64,000 bases of DNA from UBA11872 sp965198285 (GTDB taxonomy: Bacteria > Chloroflexota > UBA11872), in NCBI GenBank assembly GCA_965198285.1, contig OZ240251.1:3348001-3412000 (forward strand). Direction: 5' to 3'. This document shows, in pieces, positions 17,044 through 26,132 of this stretch. Numbering within the stretch: position 1 is the stretch's first letter; the number at the start of each line of letters is the position of its first letter. Below the pieces are notes generated by a model that saw nothing but the letters and a program-made list of their open reading frames with translations, searched no databases and was not told the DNA's origin. Made by a program: the position numbers and the translations under genes.

Positions 17044-18294
17044 CTACGCGCCCGCCGGCGCTCGTGTTACCGCCCGCTCCCAGCCCAACGCGACCAGGAG
17101 CAACAGGGCCGACGCGAGACCCGCGGCGCCCAGCCAGCCCATACCGGCGCCGCCCACCAGCAGCGGACCCGACGAGACGCCGCTCAGCGCGCCCACCACG
17201 CCAATCAGCACCTCCACCCGGCCCTGGACGCGGGCGCGCAGGTTCAGCGGCAACCCGCGCGCCAGCATGGTGGAGCCGGCCACGAAGCACGCGTTCCAGC
17301 CATATCCCAGCAGGAACATGGCGGGCAGCACCGTGCCCAACCCGGCATCCAGCCCAGCCAGCGCGCTGGCCAGCATCAGCAGCACCGCGCCCAGCAACAC
17401 CATGGGCCGTGGCCCCAACGTGTCCACCAGACGACCTGTCACCGGCGCCAAGGCAAACATGCCCGCCACGTGCGCGGTCATCGCCGCCGGGACTGCCTCG
17501 CCCAGGGCCACATTGGTGTGCAGGTGCAGCGGAACCACCACCATGATGAGCGTCATCACGGCCTGTCCGGTCAGCATGGCCCAGATACCCAACCGCAGCC
17601 GGGGGTCCCGCAACACGCCCCGTAGGTCAAGCGCCGCGCCGGCCGCCGTCACGGCGTCCCGCGCCACTTCGGCCACGTCGCGCGGATCGGGGCGTACGAA
17701 GGCCCACGTCACCAGCGCGCCGAAGACCACCAACGCCGCCGCAGCCAGCCAGGGTCCGGCAAAGGGCGACAGCCCCGCTGTGTCCGCCAGGTCCTGCGTG
17801 AACCCGCCCAGCAACGGCCCGCCCAACGCCCCGGCGGTGCCCCCGAATACGATGATCCCGATGGCGCGGCCGCGCCGGTTGGGCGGGTACACCTCCGCCG
17901 CGGCGTACCGCGACAGGTCGCCGGCGGCGTGCGCCACGCCCATCAGCAGCGTCCCCAGCAGCAGCAGCCAGAACCATCCCGCCGCGATTGCCAGCGCGGC
18001 CGTTACGGCGCCCACGGCGCCCAGCGCGTAGCCGCCGGCGATCGCCGGGCGGCGCCCGTACACGTCCATCGCGCGTGCGATGGGCGGCGGACTCAGCGCC
18101 CGGCCCACCATCGACAGCGCGGCCGGCAACCCGGCCAGTTCCGCATGTCCGGTCATCGCCGCGCCGGCGATGGGGAGCACGATGAAGCCGGCCAGGTACC
18201 CCACCCCGCCTGCGCCGCGCGCCACGAGCAGCGCGCCGACGATGCGGCGCCGACCGGCCGCGGTGATAGCAGGGGACGCCGGACGCGTGCTCAT
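17044..18294 (-). CDS. MFS transporter
   Basis: This 416-residue protein shows about 12 hydrophobic segments alternating with short basic loops. The MFS loop 2-3 signature appears as ARAMDVYGRRPAIAGGY and a second-half equivalent as GRLVDTLGPRPMVLLGA. The central loop carries residues such as RPDPRDVAEVARDAV. It is a cytoplasmic-membrane secondary carrier of unknown substrate. Nearby SDR, Gfo/Idh and DUF4432 genes would suit a sugar or sugar acid, but drug efflux is equally possible from sequence alone. It is divergent from the SDR gene with about 90 bases between starts. Confidence 0.9.
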   Translation of the reverse strand: MSTRPASPAITAAGRRRIVGALLVARGAGGVGYLAGFIVLPIAGAAMTGHAELAGLPAALSMVGRALSPPPIARAMDVYGRRPAIAGGYALGAVGAVTAALAIAAGWFWLLLLGTLLMGVAHAAGDLSRYAAAEVYPPNRRGRAIGIIVFGGTAGALGGPLLGGFTQDLADTAGLSPFAGPWLAAAALVVFGALVTWAFVRPDPRDVAEVARDAVTAAGAALDLRGVLRDPRLRLGIWAMLTGQAVMTLIMVVVPLHLHTNVALGEAVPAAMTAHVAGMFALAPVTGRLVDTLGPRPMVLLGAVLLMLASALAGLDAGLGTVLPAMFLLGYGWNACFVAGSTMLARGLPLNLRARVQGRVEVLIGVVGALSGVSSGPLLVGGAGMGWLGAAGLASALLLLVALGWERAVTRAPAGA

Positions 18295-18384
18295 GAGTTG
18301 GACGGGAGTCTACGCGCCAGCCTGTCCCGCCGCTTCCGCCGCGCCCGCTAGGCTGTCCCAGGCGTATCCGCGGGGAACGAGTCG

Positions 18385-19182
18385 ATGAGCGAGCACGACG
18401 GACAGGTAGCGCTGGTGACGGGCGGCGCCATGGGCATTGGCGGTGGAATCGTGGAGTCGTTCGCCGCGGCCGGAGCGGCCGTGAGCGTGGCGGACGTGAA
18501 CGAGGCAGCGGCACGCAGTCTGGTTGACCGCTTGCAAAGTGCCGGACAGCGCGCCATCGCGGTCATCGGTGACGTCAGTTCAATTGCGGACGCCGAATGC
18601 ATGGTCGAGGAAACCGTCGCGGAGTTCGGCGGCCTGGATGTCCTGGTCAACAACGCCGGCATCCAGCCCACGGCTTCTTACATGACGGCCGAGGAGATGG
18701 ACGAGGCCACCTGGGACCGGATCATCGATATCAACCTCAAGGGCCAGTTTCTGATGTCAAAGTTCGCGATCCCACATCTGCGGCGGCGCGGCGGCGGCGT
18801 GATTATCAACATCGCCAGCGTTCAGGGCCTGCAGTCCCAACCTCAGGTCCCGGCCTACGCCGCCAGCAAGGGCGGCAGCCTGTCGCTCACCCGAAACATG
18901 GCGTTGGATTTCGCCGCGGACAACATCCGCGTCCTGGCCATCAATCCCGGCACGTTCGACACGCCGCTGGCGCGCGGGGCGGCCCGCGCTTTCGGCGACG
19001 AGGACGAAATGCTCAACCTGTGGGGCAAGGCGCATCCGCTGGGCCGGGTGGGTCAGACCGCCGAAATCGGCTCGGTGGCAGTGTTCCTGGCCAGCGAGGG
19101 CGCCTCATTTATGACCGGCGAGTTTGTCAACGTGGACGGCGGCTACATGGCCCTCGGCGCCTGGGCGGCCGGAACGGACTAG
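18385..19182 (+). CDS. SDR-family NAD(P)-dependent oxidoreductase
   Basis: Classical short-chain dehydrogenase (265 residues): cofactor loop VTGGAMGIGGGI, NNAGIQP, catalytic Ser in NIASVQG, YAASKGG for Tyr and Lys, and the closing VNVDGGY. An acidic D in VADVNEAAA after beta-2 favours NAD over NADP. Likely role is oxidation or reduction of a sugar, polyol or 3-hydroxyacyl group in the cytoplasm. ATG at 18385 follows GGGGAACGAG. The cupin gene is convergent 15 bases after its stop. Confidence 0.92.
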   Translation: MSEHDGQVALVTGGAMGIGGGIVESFAAAGAAVSVADVNEAAARSLVDRLQSAGQRAIAVIGDVSSIADAECMVEETVAEFGGLDVLVNNAGIQPTASYMTAEEMDEATWDRIIDINLKGQFLMSKFAIPHLRRRGGGVIINIASVQGLQSQPQVPAYAASKGGSLSLTRNMALDFAADNIRVLAINPGTFDTPLARGAARAFGDEDEMLNLWGKAHPLGRVGQTAEIGSVAVFLASEGASFMTGEFVNVDGGYMALGAWAAGTD

Positions 19183-19196
19183 CTACCGGCAGGCGA

Positions 19197-19844
19197 TCAC
19201 TGCCTCCCGACCCGAGGCGCCAGCGCGTTCCAGGCGTCGGCTAGTTCGCGGTTTGCGCTGAAGCTGCGGTAGAGCGCGGCCCACATGTCGTCGACCGCTG
19301 CTTCGGCCGCCGACTGATCGCCGTGGGACAGGGCCTGCTCCAGTGCCGCGATGCCTGTGCGCTGAGCCTCGGCGGCCGCCTGCGCCGCCTGCGCCGCTAC
19401 GTCGGCGGCCGCCGCGTGCGCGGAGGTGAGATCTGCGATGGGCGGCGACGGGGTTTCCGCATCCATCGCCGCGCGCTCGGCGCTCGAGGACCCGCCATAG
19501 CGCGGCGGCAGTTTGTTCCCGTCTTCGTCCCACCAGGTGTGTGTTGGGTCGATATGGGGAGTGACCGAGAGGTACATCGTCATGGGGGCGTCGCCCACGC
19601 ACCGGACGATGTGGACCTCGTCGCGGTCGGCGAAGCAGAGTTGCCCGGGGCCCAGGACTTCGCTGTGGCCTTCGATCACGAATTCGGCCTGACCTTCCAG
19701 GATCAGGAAGATTTCGGCGCCAAGATCGTGGGTGTGCGGCACGTTTTCCTCACCCGGCTCCATGCGCAGGAAGCGCGCCCGGATGTCGGGTTGAATGATC
19801 AGATTCTGGATGTCGGTGCGTGCATCGAAGACTCGGAAGGCCAT
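19197..19844 (-). CDS. Cupin-domain protein with helical C-terminal extension
   Basis: I chose ATG at 19844, which overlaps the end of the Gfo/Idh gene region (stop at 19847-19849) with GGGAG upstream. Residues 1-115 form a cupin: HTHDLGAEIFLILEG gives the His/His/Glu metal ligands and DEVHIVRCV the last His. Residues 130-215 are Ala-rich and helical (AADVAAQAAQAAAEA), with a likely coiled coil. Single-domain cupins of this kind bind metal and act on or sense small metabolites such as sugars or amino acids. The helical tail is unusual, and its function is unknown. It is co-directional with the upstream oxidoreductase and likely in one transcript. Confidence 0.82.
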   Translation of the reverse strand: MAFRVFDARTDIQNLIIQPDIRARFLRMEPGEENVPHTHDLGAEIFLILEGQAEFVIEGHSEVLGPGQLCFADRDEVHIVRCVGDAPMTMYLSVTPHIDPTHTWWDEDGNKLPPRYGGSSSAERAAMDAETPSPPIADLTSAHAAAADVAAQAAQAAAEAQRTGIAALEQALSHGDQSAAEAAVDDMWAALYRSFSANRELADAWNALAPRVGRQ

Positions 19845-19846
19845 GC

Positions 19847-20932
19847 TCAACTCCCGTCGGTAAACGACGCGCGCACGATGTCGCGCACGAGCGTCAGGTG
19901 GTCGATCAACTCGGTGCCGGGCGTGTCGGGTGTGCGGCCGGACTTAATGCAGTCGTGGAAGTGTTCCAGTTCGCGTTTGAACGGGTTTTCGTGCCAGGTC
20001 AGTTCGCGCCGGGCAGGCGCGCCATCGGCGTCGGGCTCCTGCACCACCGCCGTGGTCGGCAGGCCGCGGCTGAAGCCGGTCGGGAACGACACGATCACGC
20101 GCTCCGAGCCTCCGTAGACGGCGAAGGTCTCCTCGAAGGCCCAGAGATCGGGCAAGTCCACCCAGGTCAGCACCGCCCGAATGTCGTTCGGAAAGCGCAG
20201 CGTGGTCGTGAGCCCGCCGCCCGCGCGCCAGATCTCGGTGTTCAACACCGCCTCCGGCGGCCCGAACATGCCGTGCAGCACGCTGATGTCGTGAATCAGG
20301 CTGCCGTTGGACAACTGGTAGGCCCGGACCAGCTCCTGCCGAGGTTCCTCCAGGCCCAGCGCCTCCGCGACCAGAGCTCTGTCCGCTGCCCGTAACCGCG
20401 CCACCACCTCGTCCGGTAGGTCGGCCCGGTGAAACGAGAACTCGGCCATATGCAGGTCGTTCGACGGGTGCAGGTGGTTGATCTGGATCAGCCGCACGTC
20501 CTGCATGGCACGCACGCGGCTCGCGGCGTAGGCGTAGCTGGGCTCGTAGCGCTTGGGATAGGCCACCATCAGGACCACGCCGGCCGATTCGCAGGCGTCG
20601 ATCATGGCCCGGGCCTCGCGTAGCGTGATGCAGGCCGGCTTCTCCACCAGCACGTGCTTGCCGGCCGCAGCGGCGGCCAGTACCTGGGGCGCGTGGGTCC
20701 CGGACGAGCAGATCAGCACCGCGTCAATGTCGGAGGCGACAAGATCATGCACGTCGGTGAAGCGCGCATCCGCCGGCACGTGAAAGTGGTCACCGACCTT
20801 TCGCAACAGGTCCGGCGCGATGTCGCAGATGCCGCCAATCTCGAATAGGTCGCGCCCGTCGCGCAGGTGCGGCAAATGCTGGATCTGAGCAATCGCGCCG
20901 CAGCCGACGACGCCCACCCTTAGACGAGACAT
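19847..20932 (-). CDS. Gfo/Idh/MocA-family oxidoreductase
   Basis: The N-terminal Rossmann domain has VGVVGCGAIAQIQHLP and VLICSSGTHAPQVLAAAAAGKHVLVEKPAC, the EKP motif of this family. The C-terminal alpha/beta domain begins near residue 125 (VAYPKRYEPSY). The enzymes oxidise or reduce sugars and cyclitols with NAD(P). The usual second-domain H of D-x-x-x-H appears as SLIHDISVLHG. At 361 residues it is a normal size. Its stop nearly overlaps the cupin gene start, so the two probably act in one pathway. Confidence 0.92.
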   Translation of the reverse strand: MSRLRVGVVGCGAIAQIQHLPHLRDGRDLFEIGGICDIAPDLLRKVGDHFHVPADARFTDVHDLVASDIDAVLICSSGTHAPQVLAAAAAGKHVLVEKPACITLREARAMIDACESAGVVLMVAYPKRYEPSYAYAASRVRAMQDVRLIQINHLHPSNDLHMAEFSFHRADLPDEVVARLRAADRALVAEALGLEEPRQELVRAYQLSNGSLIHDISVLHGMFGPPEAVLNTEIWRAGGGLTTTLRFPNDIRAVLTWVDLPDLWAFEETFAVYGGSERVIVSFPTGFSRGLPTTAVVQEPDADGAPARRELTWHENPFKRELEHFHDCIKSGRTPDTPGTELIDHLTLVRDIVRASFTDGS

Positions 20933-21098
20933 TGACTAGCTCCTCGCCCGCCAAGTCCGTTCAGCGTAGAACGGTTACGGCACAGCGTCGAAACCGCGCG
21001 CGCTGCTCTACGAAATATGGCAGCAGCGTACAGCCGCCCTGGATCTCTGGTTGTCGCCGCCCAACGCGCGGTTCCGCGCCGGCATTTGGTCTCGGCTG

Positions 21099-21299
21099 TC
21101 AGTCGGTGTTGCGATTGCTCGCGATTAGCGCGTCGCGCATACCTTCCAGCAGACCTTCGGTTCGTGCCTGCTGTCGAGCCAGCTCGGTCAGATCGCGCCG
21201 CATCTCGCGCAGGTCGGCTCGCATCGTGGCCAGTCCGCCCACGATCAGCGCCGCCAGCGCCACGCCCACCGACAGGACACCGATCAGTTCGGGTGTCAT
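21099..21299 (-). CDS. Small membrane protein with C-terminal coiled coil
   Basis: This 66-residue product has one N-terminal membrane helix (LIGVLSVGVALAALIVGGL) followed by a highly charged amphipathic helix (MRADLREMRRDLTELARQQA) with heptad spacing. TAAGGCT precedes the ATG. Such one-helix coiled-coil proteins are recurrent hypothetical genes in related genomes, and their role is unknown. It sits alone in an otherwise empty region between the Gfo/Idh and racemase-family genes. Confidence 0.6.
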   Translation of the reverse strand: MTPELIGVLSVGVALAALIVGGLATMRADLREMRRDLTELARQQARTEGLLEGMRDALIASNRNTD

Positions 21300-21404
21300 A
21301 GCCTTAGTTTCTCACGTCGCCGTCACTTCGTATTGCCCGCCGACGTTGACATCCGAACGCCTGTCAACTGACGATTGCTCTGTGTGAATTCGGGGGACGT
21401 TGCC

Positions 21405-22124
21405 ATGCAACGCGTAGGACTGCTGGTTCCGTCGGTCAATACGGTGGTCGAGCCTGAGTTCTGGCGTTTGGCACCGCCCACGGCCAGCCTGCATTCGGCG
21501 CGAATGCGGAACTCGACCTGCGGCGTGGACGACGCCCGCCAGATGCTGGCCCATGCCGAGCGAGCGGCTGACGAGGTGGGCAGCGCGCTCGTCGAGGTCG
21601 TGGCGTTCGCCTGCACCGCTAGCAGCTTCGTGGACGGCCGGGGCGGCGAGGCCGCCTTGCGCGATTCCATTTCCACAGCCGCAAACGCGCCGGCCATCAC
21701 CACCTCCGGTGCCGTGGCCGAGGCTCTGAAGTCGCTGGGCAGCCGTCGAGTTGCGCTCTATACGCCCTATCCGGCCGAATTGAACGATCACGAAGAGGAT
21801 TTCCTGGCCACGCACGGCGTTGAAACGTTGTGCGCGTACGGCCTGGGCATCTCGGCCGCCGTGGAGATCGCCGACGTGACCTCGAACGAACTTCGCGACT
21901 TCATCGACGCCCAGCCGCCGCCCGCCGGCGCGGACACGATCTTCATTTCCTGCACCAACCTGGCGACGTTCGAGGTCATCCAGCCGCTGGAGTCGGCCTA
22001 CGGCTTGCCGGTGGTCAGCAGCAACAGCGCCACATTTGCCGCCATCGCGCGCAGGCTCGGCTGGGATGTCCCTGCCACGCTGGGCGCGCTGGCCGGAACA
22101 ACCGCGGCGCCCGCCGTCAGCTAG
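21405..22124 (+). CDS. Asp/Glu racemase superfamily protein (maleate isomerase / arylmalonate decarboxylase type)
   Basis: The product (239 residues from ATG 21405) begins MQRVGLLVPSVNTVVEPEF, typical of the maleate isomerase branch. The two catalytic cysteines of the superfamily are in VVAFACTASSFV and TIFISCTNLATFEV. GGGGGA at 21392-21397 is a good ribosome site and rules out the upstream in-frame TTG at 21375. It is followed 10 bases later by hyuA and then hyuB. The arrangement suggests it racemises or isomerises the substrate or product of the HyuAB amidohydrolase. Substrate identity is inferred from context only. Confidence 0.85.
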   Translation: MQRVGLLVPSVNTVVEPEFWRLAPPTASLHSARMRNSTCGVDDARQMLAHAERAADEVGSALVEVVAFACTASSFVDGRGGEAALRDSISTAANAPAITTSGAVAEALKSLGSRRVALYTPYPAELNDHEEDFLATHGVETLCAYGLGISAAVEIADVTSNELRDFIDAQPPPAGADTIFISCTNLATFEVIQPLESAYGLPVVSSNSATFAAIARRLGWDVPATLGALAGTTAAPAVS

Positions 22125-22134
22125 CGACCGCGCC

Positions 22135-24222
22135 GTGTCACCCGACGGTCAGACCCCTGATGGTCTGCGCGCGGCCGCGGACGTAGGCGGGACATTTACC
22201 GACCTCGTCGCGGTGGATGCGGACGGCGGCGTCACGAGGCACAAGACGCTCTCCACGCCGCCCGACTTCGATACGGGCGTGTTGGAGGGCTTGCGGGCCT
22301 GCGGCGGCGGTTCTCTTGTGCCGTTCGCCGGCTTGCTGCACGCCAGCACCGTGGCCACTAACGCCATCCTGGAGCGGCGCGGGCCGCGCACCGGGCTGGT
22401 AACGACAGAAGGCTTCCGCGATGTGCTGGAGATCGGGCGGCTGCGTTATCCGCGGCTGTACGACCTGAGTTGGTCGCGGCCCGAACCGTTGGTGAAGCGC
22501 CGGTTGCGCCTGGGTGTCCGCGAACGCATGGCCGCGGACGGATCCGTGTTTACCCCTCTGGACACAGACAGCGTGGCATGCGCGCTGGACGTGCTGGAAC
22601 GAGCGGGCGTGGAAGCCGTGGCGATCTGCCTGCTGAACTCCTACGTCAACGATCGACATGAGATCGAGGTCGAGCAACAGGTGCGGGACCGCTTCCCTGA
22701 GGCCGCCATCTCGCGTAGTTCGGCGGTGCTGCCGCTGATCCGGGAGTACGACCGCACCAGCACCACGGTCATCAATGCCTATCTGCAACCGGTCATGGGC
22801 GCCTACCTTCGGCGGCTGGCGCAGGCGTTGCGCCGCGCGGAGTCGCAAGCGCACATCCTGATGCTGCAATCCAGCGGCGGTGTGATGCCCGCCGCCGAGG
22901 CGGCCCAACTGCCGGCCTTCTGCCTGGAGTCCGGGCCGACGGCTGGGGTCCTGGCGACCGCCCAGCTGGCTCGCCAGCGTGGCCTGGATCGAGTGCTGGC
23001 GTTCGACATGGGCGGAACCACAGCCAAGGCGGCGGTGGTGCTGGACGGCGCGCCGGCCATCGCGCCGGAGCTTGAGCTGGGTGGCGGCATCAGTTCCGGC
23101 ACGCGCCTTACCCGCGGCTCGGGTTACCTGCTGCGGACGCCAACCATCGACCTGGCCGAGATTGGGGCCGGTGGCGGCAGCATCGCGAGGATCGACCCGG
23201 CCGGCGGCTTGTCGGTTGGACCGGACAGTGCCGGCGCGGATCCCGGGCCAGCCTGCTACGGGCGCGGCGGGGCGGAAGCCACACTCACGGACGTCAATGT
23301 CGTGCTGGGCCAAGTCAGCCCGACGGCGCTGCTGGGTGGCGACATGGCAATCGACGCGGCGCAGGCCGAACGAGCAGTGGCTCGAAATCTGGCCGGGCCA
23401 CTCGGGACCGACGTTGCGCGAGCGGCGGACGCCGCACGGCAGGTGGCGGCGGCCGAACTGGCGCGCGCCCTGCGAGCGGTCACCAGCGAACGCGGCGTGG
23501 ACCCGGCGGCCTTCACGCTCGTGGCCTTTGGGGGCGGCGGACCTGGCATGGCCGCCGCGGTGGCCGACCTGCTGGGTATCCGGCGGGTCCTGGCGCCCGC
23601 TGGGCCGGGGGTGTTCAGTGCGACCGGGCTGCTGGGCGCGGACCTGCGCTGGATGGCCACCCACTCGCCGCTGATCGATTTGGGCGGGCCTGATGCAGTC
23701 AGCCGCCTGGACGAATCCCTGCGCTCCTTGCGCGACCGGTGCCTGGCACTGGCGGCCGGGGGTGGCTATGAGGCTGCTGACTTGCAGATTGAGTCCGTGG
23801 CCGAATGCCGCTACCGCGGGCAGTCGTTCGAGATGCCCGCGCCGATTCCGGCTGGCCGTGTCACGAACGGCGCGCTCGACACCATCCGAGACCGCTTCGA
23901 ATCCCTGCACGAAGCCACCTACGGCCACCGCGATCCCACCAGCCCGGTCATCGCGGCGGCCCTGAGGGTCAGCGCGGTCAGGCCCAGCGATCCCGTGACG
24001 TTGCGCGAGACGCTGGCCCGCAGCCGGAAGCTGACGCAGCGCCGGGCCTGGTTCGGCGGGCGCTGGCGCACGACGCCGGTGCTGCGGCGGGGGGACCTGA
24101 GCGCCAAGCCGATGCGCGGCCCTCTGATCGTGGAGGACTATGACGCCACGACCGTGGTTCCGCCCGGCTGGCGCTGCGCGCGTGAGGCGGACGGGGCGCT
24201 GCTGCTGGAGGCGAGCCGATGA
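22135..24222 (+). CDS. hyuA: Hydantoinase/oxoprolinase alpha subunit (HyuA family)
   Basis: The product has an N-terminal actin-like ATPase fold with DVGGTFTDLV, GLLHASTVATNAILERRG and later FDMGGTTAKAA, followed by GAGGGSIARID and the C-terminal domain with FGGGGPGMA. HyuA pairs with HyuB for ATP-dependent opening of 5-oxoproline, hydantoins, N-methylhydantoin or acetone/acetophenone carboxylation. GTG at 22135 lies just past the racemase-family stop and places the ATP loop near residue 15, as in homologues; the upstream frame is a shadow. Product is 695 residues, and its stop overlaps the hyuB ATG (ATGA). Confidence 0.93.
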   Translation: MSPDGQTPDGLRAAADVGGTFTDLVAVDADGGVTRHKTLSTPPDFDTGVLEGLRACGGGSLVPFAGLLHASTVATNAILERRGPRTGLVTTEGFRDVLEIGRLRYPRLYDLSWSRPEPLVKRRLRLGVRERMAADGSVFTPLDTDSVACALDVLERAGVEAVAICLLNSYVNDRHEIEVEQQVRDRFPEAAISRSSAVLPLIREYDRTSTTVINAYLQPVMGAYLRRLAQALRRAESQAHILMLQSSGGVMPAAEAAQLPAFCLESGPTAGVLATAQLARQRGLDRVLAFDMGGTTAKAAVVLDGAPAIAPELELGGGISSGTRLTRGSGYLLRTPTIDLAEIGAGGGSIARIDPAGGLSVGPDSAGADPGPACYGRGGAEATLTDVNVVLGQVSPTALLGGDMAIDAAQAERAVARNLAGPLGTDVARAADAARQVAAAELARALRAVTSERGVDPAAFTLVAFGGGGPGMAAAVADLLGIRRVLAPAGPGVFSATGLLGADLRWMATHSPLIDLGGPDAVSRLDESLRSLRDRCLALAAGGGYEAADLQIESVAECRYRGQSFEMPAPIPAGRVTNGALDTIRDRFESLHEATYGHRDPTSPVIAAALRVSAVRPSDPVTLRETLARSRKLTQRRAWFGGRWRTTPVLRRGDLSAKPMRGPLIVEDYDATTVVPPGWRCAREADGALLLEASR

Positions 24223-25856
24223 GCGCCGGGCGTCGCGCGGTGGATCCGGTGCAGCGAGAGCTGTTTCGTCATGCGGTGGCGGCGCTGGTGGACGAAATGG
24301 CCGTGGCGATGGTGCGCACGGCGCGCTCGACGCACCTGAAGAACTCGATGGACCTTTCGTCCGCGCTCTGCGATCCGGATGGGCGGCTGATCGCGCAGGG
24401 GCTGACGCTGCCGTTGCACCTGGGGTCGGTGCCCGACGCCATGCGGGCCTTCCTGGCGCGATTTGGCGGCGAGATGCGCCCGGGCGACGTGTACGCGCTC
24501 AACGACCCGTACGCCGGCGGCACGCATTTGCCGGATATCTACACGGCGCAGCCGGTGTTCCGCAACGGGCGGGTCATCGGGCACGTGGTGACCATCGCGC
24601 ATCACGCGGACGTTGGCGGCAAGACGGCGGGCGGCAACGGCTGCGACGCCACGGAACTCTTCCAGGAAGGAATCTGCCTGCCGCCGGTGCGGCTCATGGC
24701 CGCCGGCCAGCCGGTGGAGCACGTCTGGCGGCTGCTGGAGCGGAACGTGCGGGTCCCCAACCAGGTGCTGGGCGACTTGCGCGCCCAGTTGGCGGCGAGT
24801 CACGTGGGGGAACGCGGGCTGCTGGCGCTGGCCGACGAGCACGGGCCGCGCCGCCTGGCCGACCTGGGCACGGCGGTGCTGGACTACGCCGCAGACCGAG
24901 CGCGGCTGGCAATTCACGAGATTCCGGACGGCGTCTACGGCTTCACCGACTACCTGGACGACGACGGAATCGGCCCCGAGCCGATTCCGATCCAGGTCAC
25001 GCTGCATGTCGCTGGCGACCGAATCACCGTCGACTTCACCGGGTCGGGACGCCAGGTCCGGGGCGCCATCAACTGCCCGCTGCCCTTCACCAAGTCGGCG
25101 GCCTATGCCTGCGTTCGGTGCGTCATGCCCACGGACATTCCGAACAACGAGGGTCACTTCCGCCCGATCGAAGTGACAGCGCCGGAGGGCACCATCGTCA
25201 ACCCGCGCCGCCCGGCGCCAGTGGCGGCACGCGGGCTGACCGGGTTTCGGATTGCCAATGCGGTGCTGGGCGCACTGGCGCAGGCCGTGCCGGAGCGCGT
25301 GCCGGCGGCCGAGGCGGGCGGCGACACGGGGGTCAGCCTGGCGGGCTACGACGCGCGGGGCGACCCGTTCGTGCTCCTGGAGTTCCTGTTCGGATCGTGG
25401 GGTGGCCGCCCGTTCGCCGACGGCCCCGACGGGGTGTCCAGCGTGGTGGTGAACTTCGCCAACAATCCGGCGGAGGTGATTGAGGCGGAGCATCCGATCG
25501 CCATCGACCGGTACGAGTTCGTGCCGGACAGTGGGGGCGACGGGCAGTTCCGCGGGGGACTGGCGGTCGAACGGCATTACAGGATGCTGGCGGAGCAGAC
25601 GACGCTGAACCTGCGCTCGGACCGGCGGACGCGGGGGCCCTACGGACTGCAGGGTGGCGAAGCCGGAGCCACCTCGAGCAGCGTGCTGGTGCGCGACGGC
25701 GAGCGGGTCGAGCTGCCGGGGAAGGGGACTACGGCGCTGCGACGGGGGGACGTGTTCGAGCACCGCACGGCGGGCGGCGGCGGGTGGGGTCCGCCGGAGC
25801 AGCGGGAGCCGGCGGCGCGTGAGCGGGACCGGCGGGCGGGGAAGGTTACGGGCTGA
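24219..25856 (+). CDS. hyuB: Hydantoinase B/oxoprolinase family protein (HyuB)
   Basis: The 545-residue product carries the family features SMDLSSALCDPDGRLIAQG, HLGSVPDAM, GDVYALNDPYAGGTHLPD, HHADVGGKTAGG, then VTGSGRQVRGAINCP-like (FTGSGRQVRGAINCP) and NPRRPAPVAARG. The stretch with DPYAGGTHLPDI and HHADVG contains the likely metal ligands. It starts inside the hyuA stop (ATGA), so the subunits are translationally coupled in equal amounts. Function follows HyuA. The last 30 residues are Arg/Gly/Glu-rich. No permease is adjacent. Confidence 0.93.
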   Translation: MSAGRRAVDPVQRELFRHAVAALVDEMAVAMVRTARSTHLKNSMDLSSALCDPDGRLIAQGLTLPLHLGSVPDAMRAFLARFGGEMRPGDVYALNDPYAGGTHLPDIYTAQPVFRNGRVIGHVVTIAHHADVGGKTAGGNGCDATELFQEGICLPPVRLMAAGQPVEHVWRLLERNVRVPNQVLGDLRAQLAASHVGERGLLALADEHGPRRLADLGTAVLDYAADRARLAIHEIPDGVYGFTDYLDDDGIGPEPIPIQVTLHVAGDRITVDFTGSGRQVRGAINCPLPFTKSAAYACVRCVMPTDIPNNEGHFRPIEVTAPEGTIVNPRRPAPVAARGLTGFRIANAVLGALAQAVPERVPAAEAGGDTGVSLAGYDARGDPFVLLEFLFGSWGGRPFADGPDGVSSVVVNFANNPAEVIEAEHPIAIDRYEFVPDSGGDGQFRGGLAVERHYRMLAEQTTLNLRSDRRTRGPYGLQGGEAGATSSSVLVRDGERVELPGKGTTALRRGDVFEHRTAGGGGWGPPEQREPAARERDRRAGKVTG

Positions 25857-25895
25857 TCGCGGCGGGCGGCCGGAAGTGTGCCCTCGTGCGCACAT

Positions 25896-25919
25896 AAGAG
25901 TTTTTTCCAAAAAACTCTT
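25896..25919. repeat. A/T-rich inverted repeat, 11-bp arms
   Basis: Arms AAGAGTTTTTT and AAAAAACTCTT are perfectly complementary with a central CC. The A6/T6 tracts stand out sharply in this GC-rich genome. It is not followed by a T-run on either strand, so it is a poor classical terminator, though cruciform or bent-DNA roles between convergent genes are possible. Confidence 0.7.
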
Positions 25920-26114
25920 GAGGCGCCGCGCGGCCCATCCGAGCCTGAGTCGAAGTTCGCGGAGGCCCTTCCGGCGAGGGGTGGTTGCGTTTGCCAGCGC
26001 GGCCCGCCGGACTCCGGACCGGGGCGTGCTGGGGTGGCCTCGGTGGGGGTTGGGGCGGCGGGTTGGCGGGGTAGGCACGAGGTGGTCTCCAGGCACAGTT
26101 GCGTAGACGTAAGC

Positions 26115-26132
26115 GGATAGTGTACATTATCC
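26115..26132. repeat. Imperfect 18-bp palindrome centred on TGTACA
   Basis: The sequence reads GGATA-G-TGTACA-T-TATCC, symmetrical except for one G/T pair. The form resembles a dimeric regulator's operator, but both flanking genes end here, so there is no obvious promoter to control. Function is unknown. Confidence 0.4.

Noticed and set aside
22138..23928. 596-codon frame antisense to hyuA
   Set aside because: hyuA has full family motifs on the other strand; the antisense product has no recognisable fold.
24138..26096. 652-codon frame antisense to hyuB
   Set aside because: Shadow of hyuB; Arg/His-rich and not bounded by a ribosome site.
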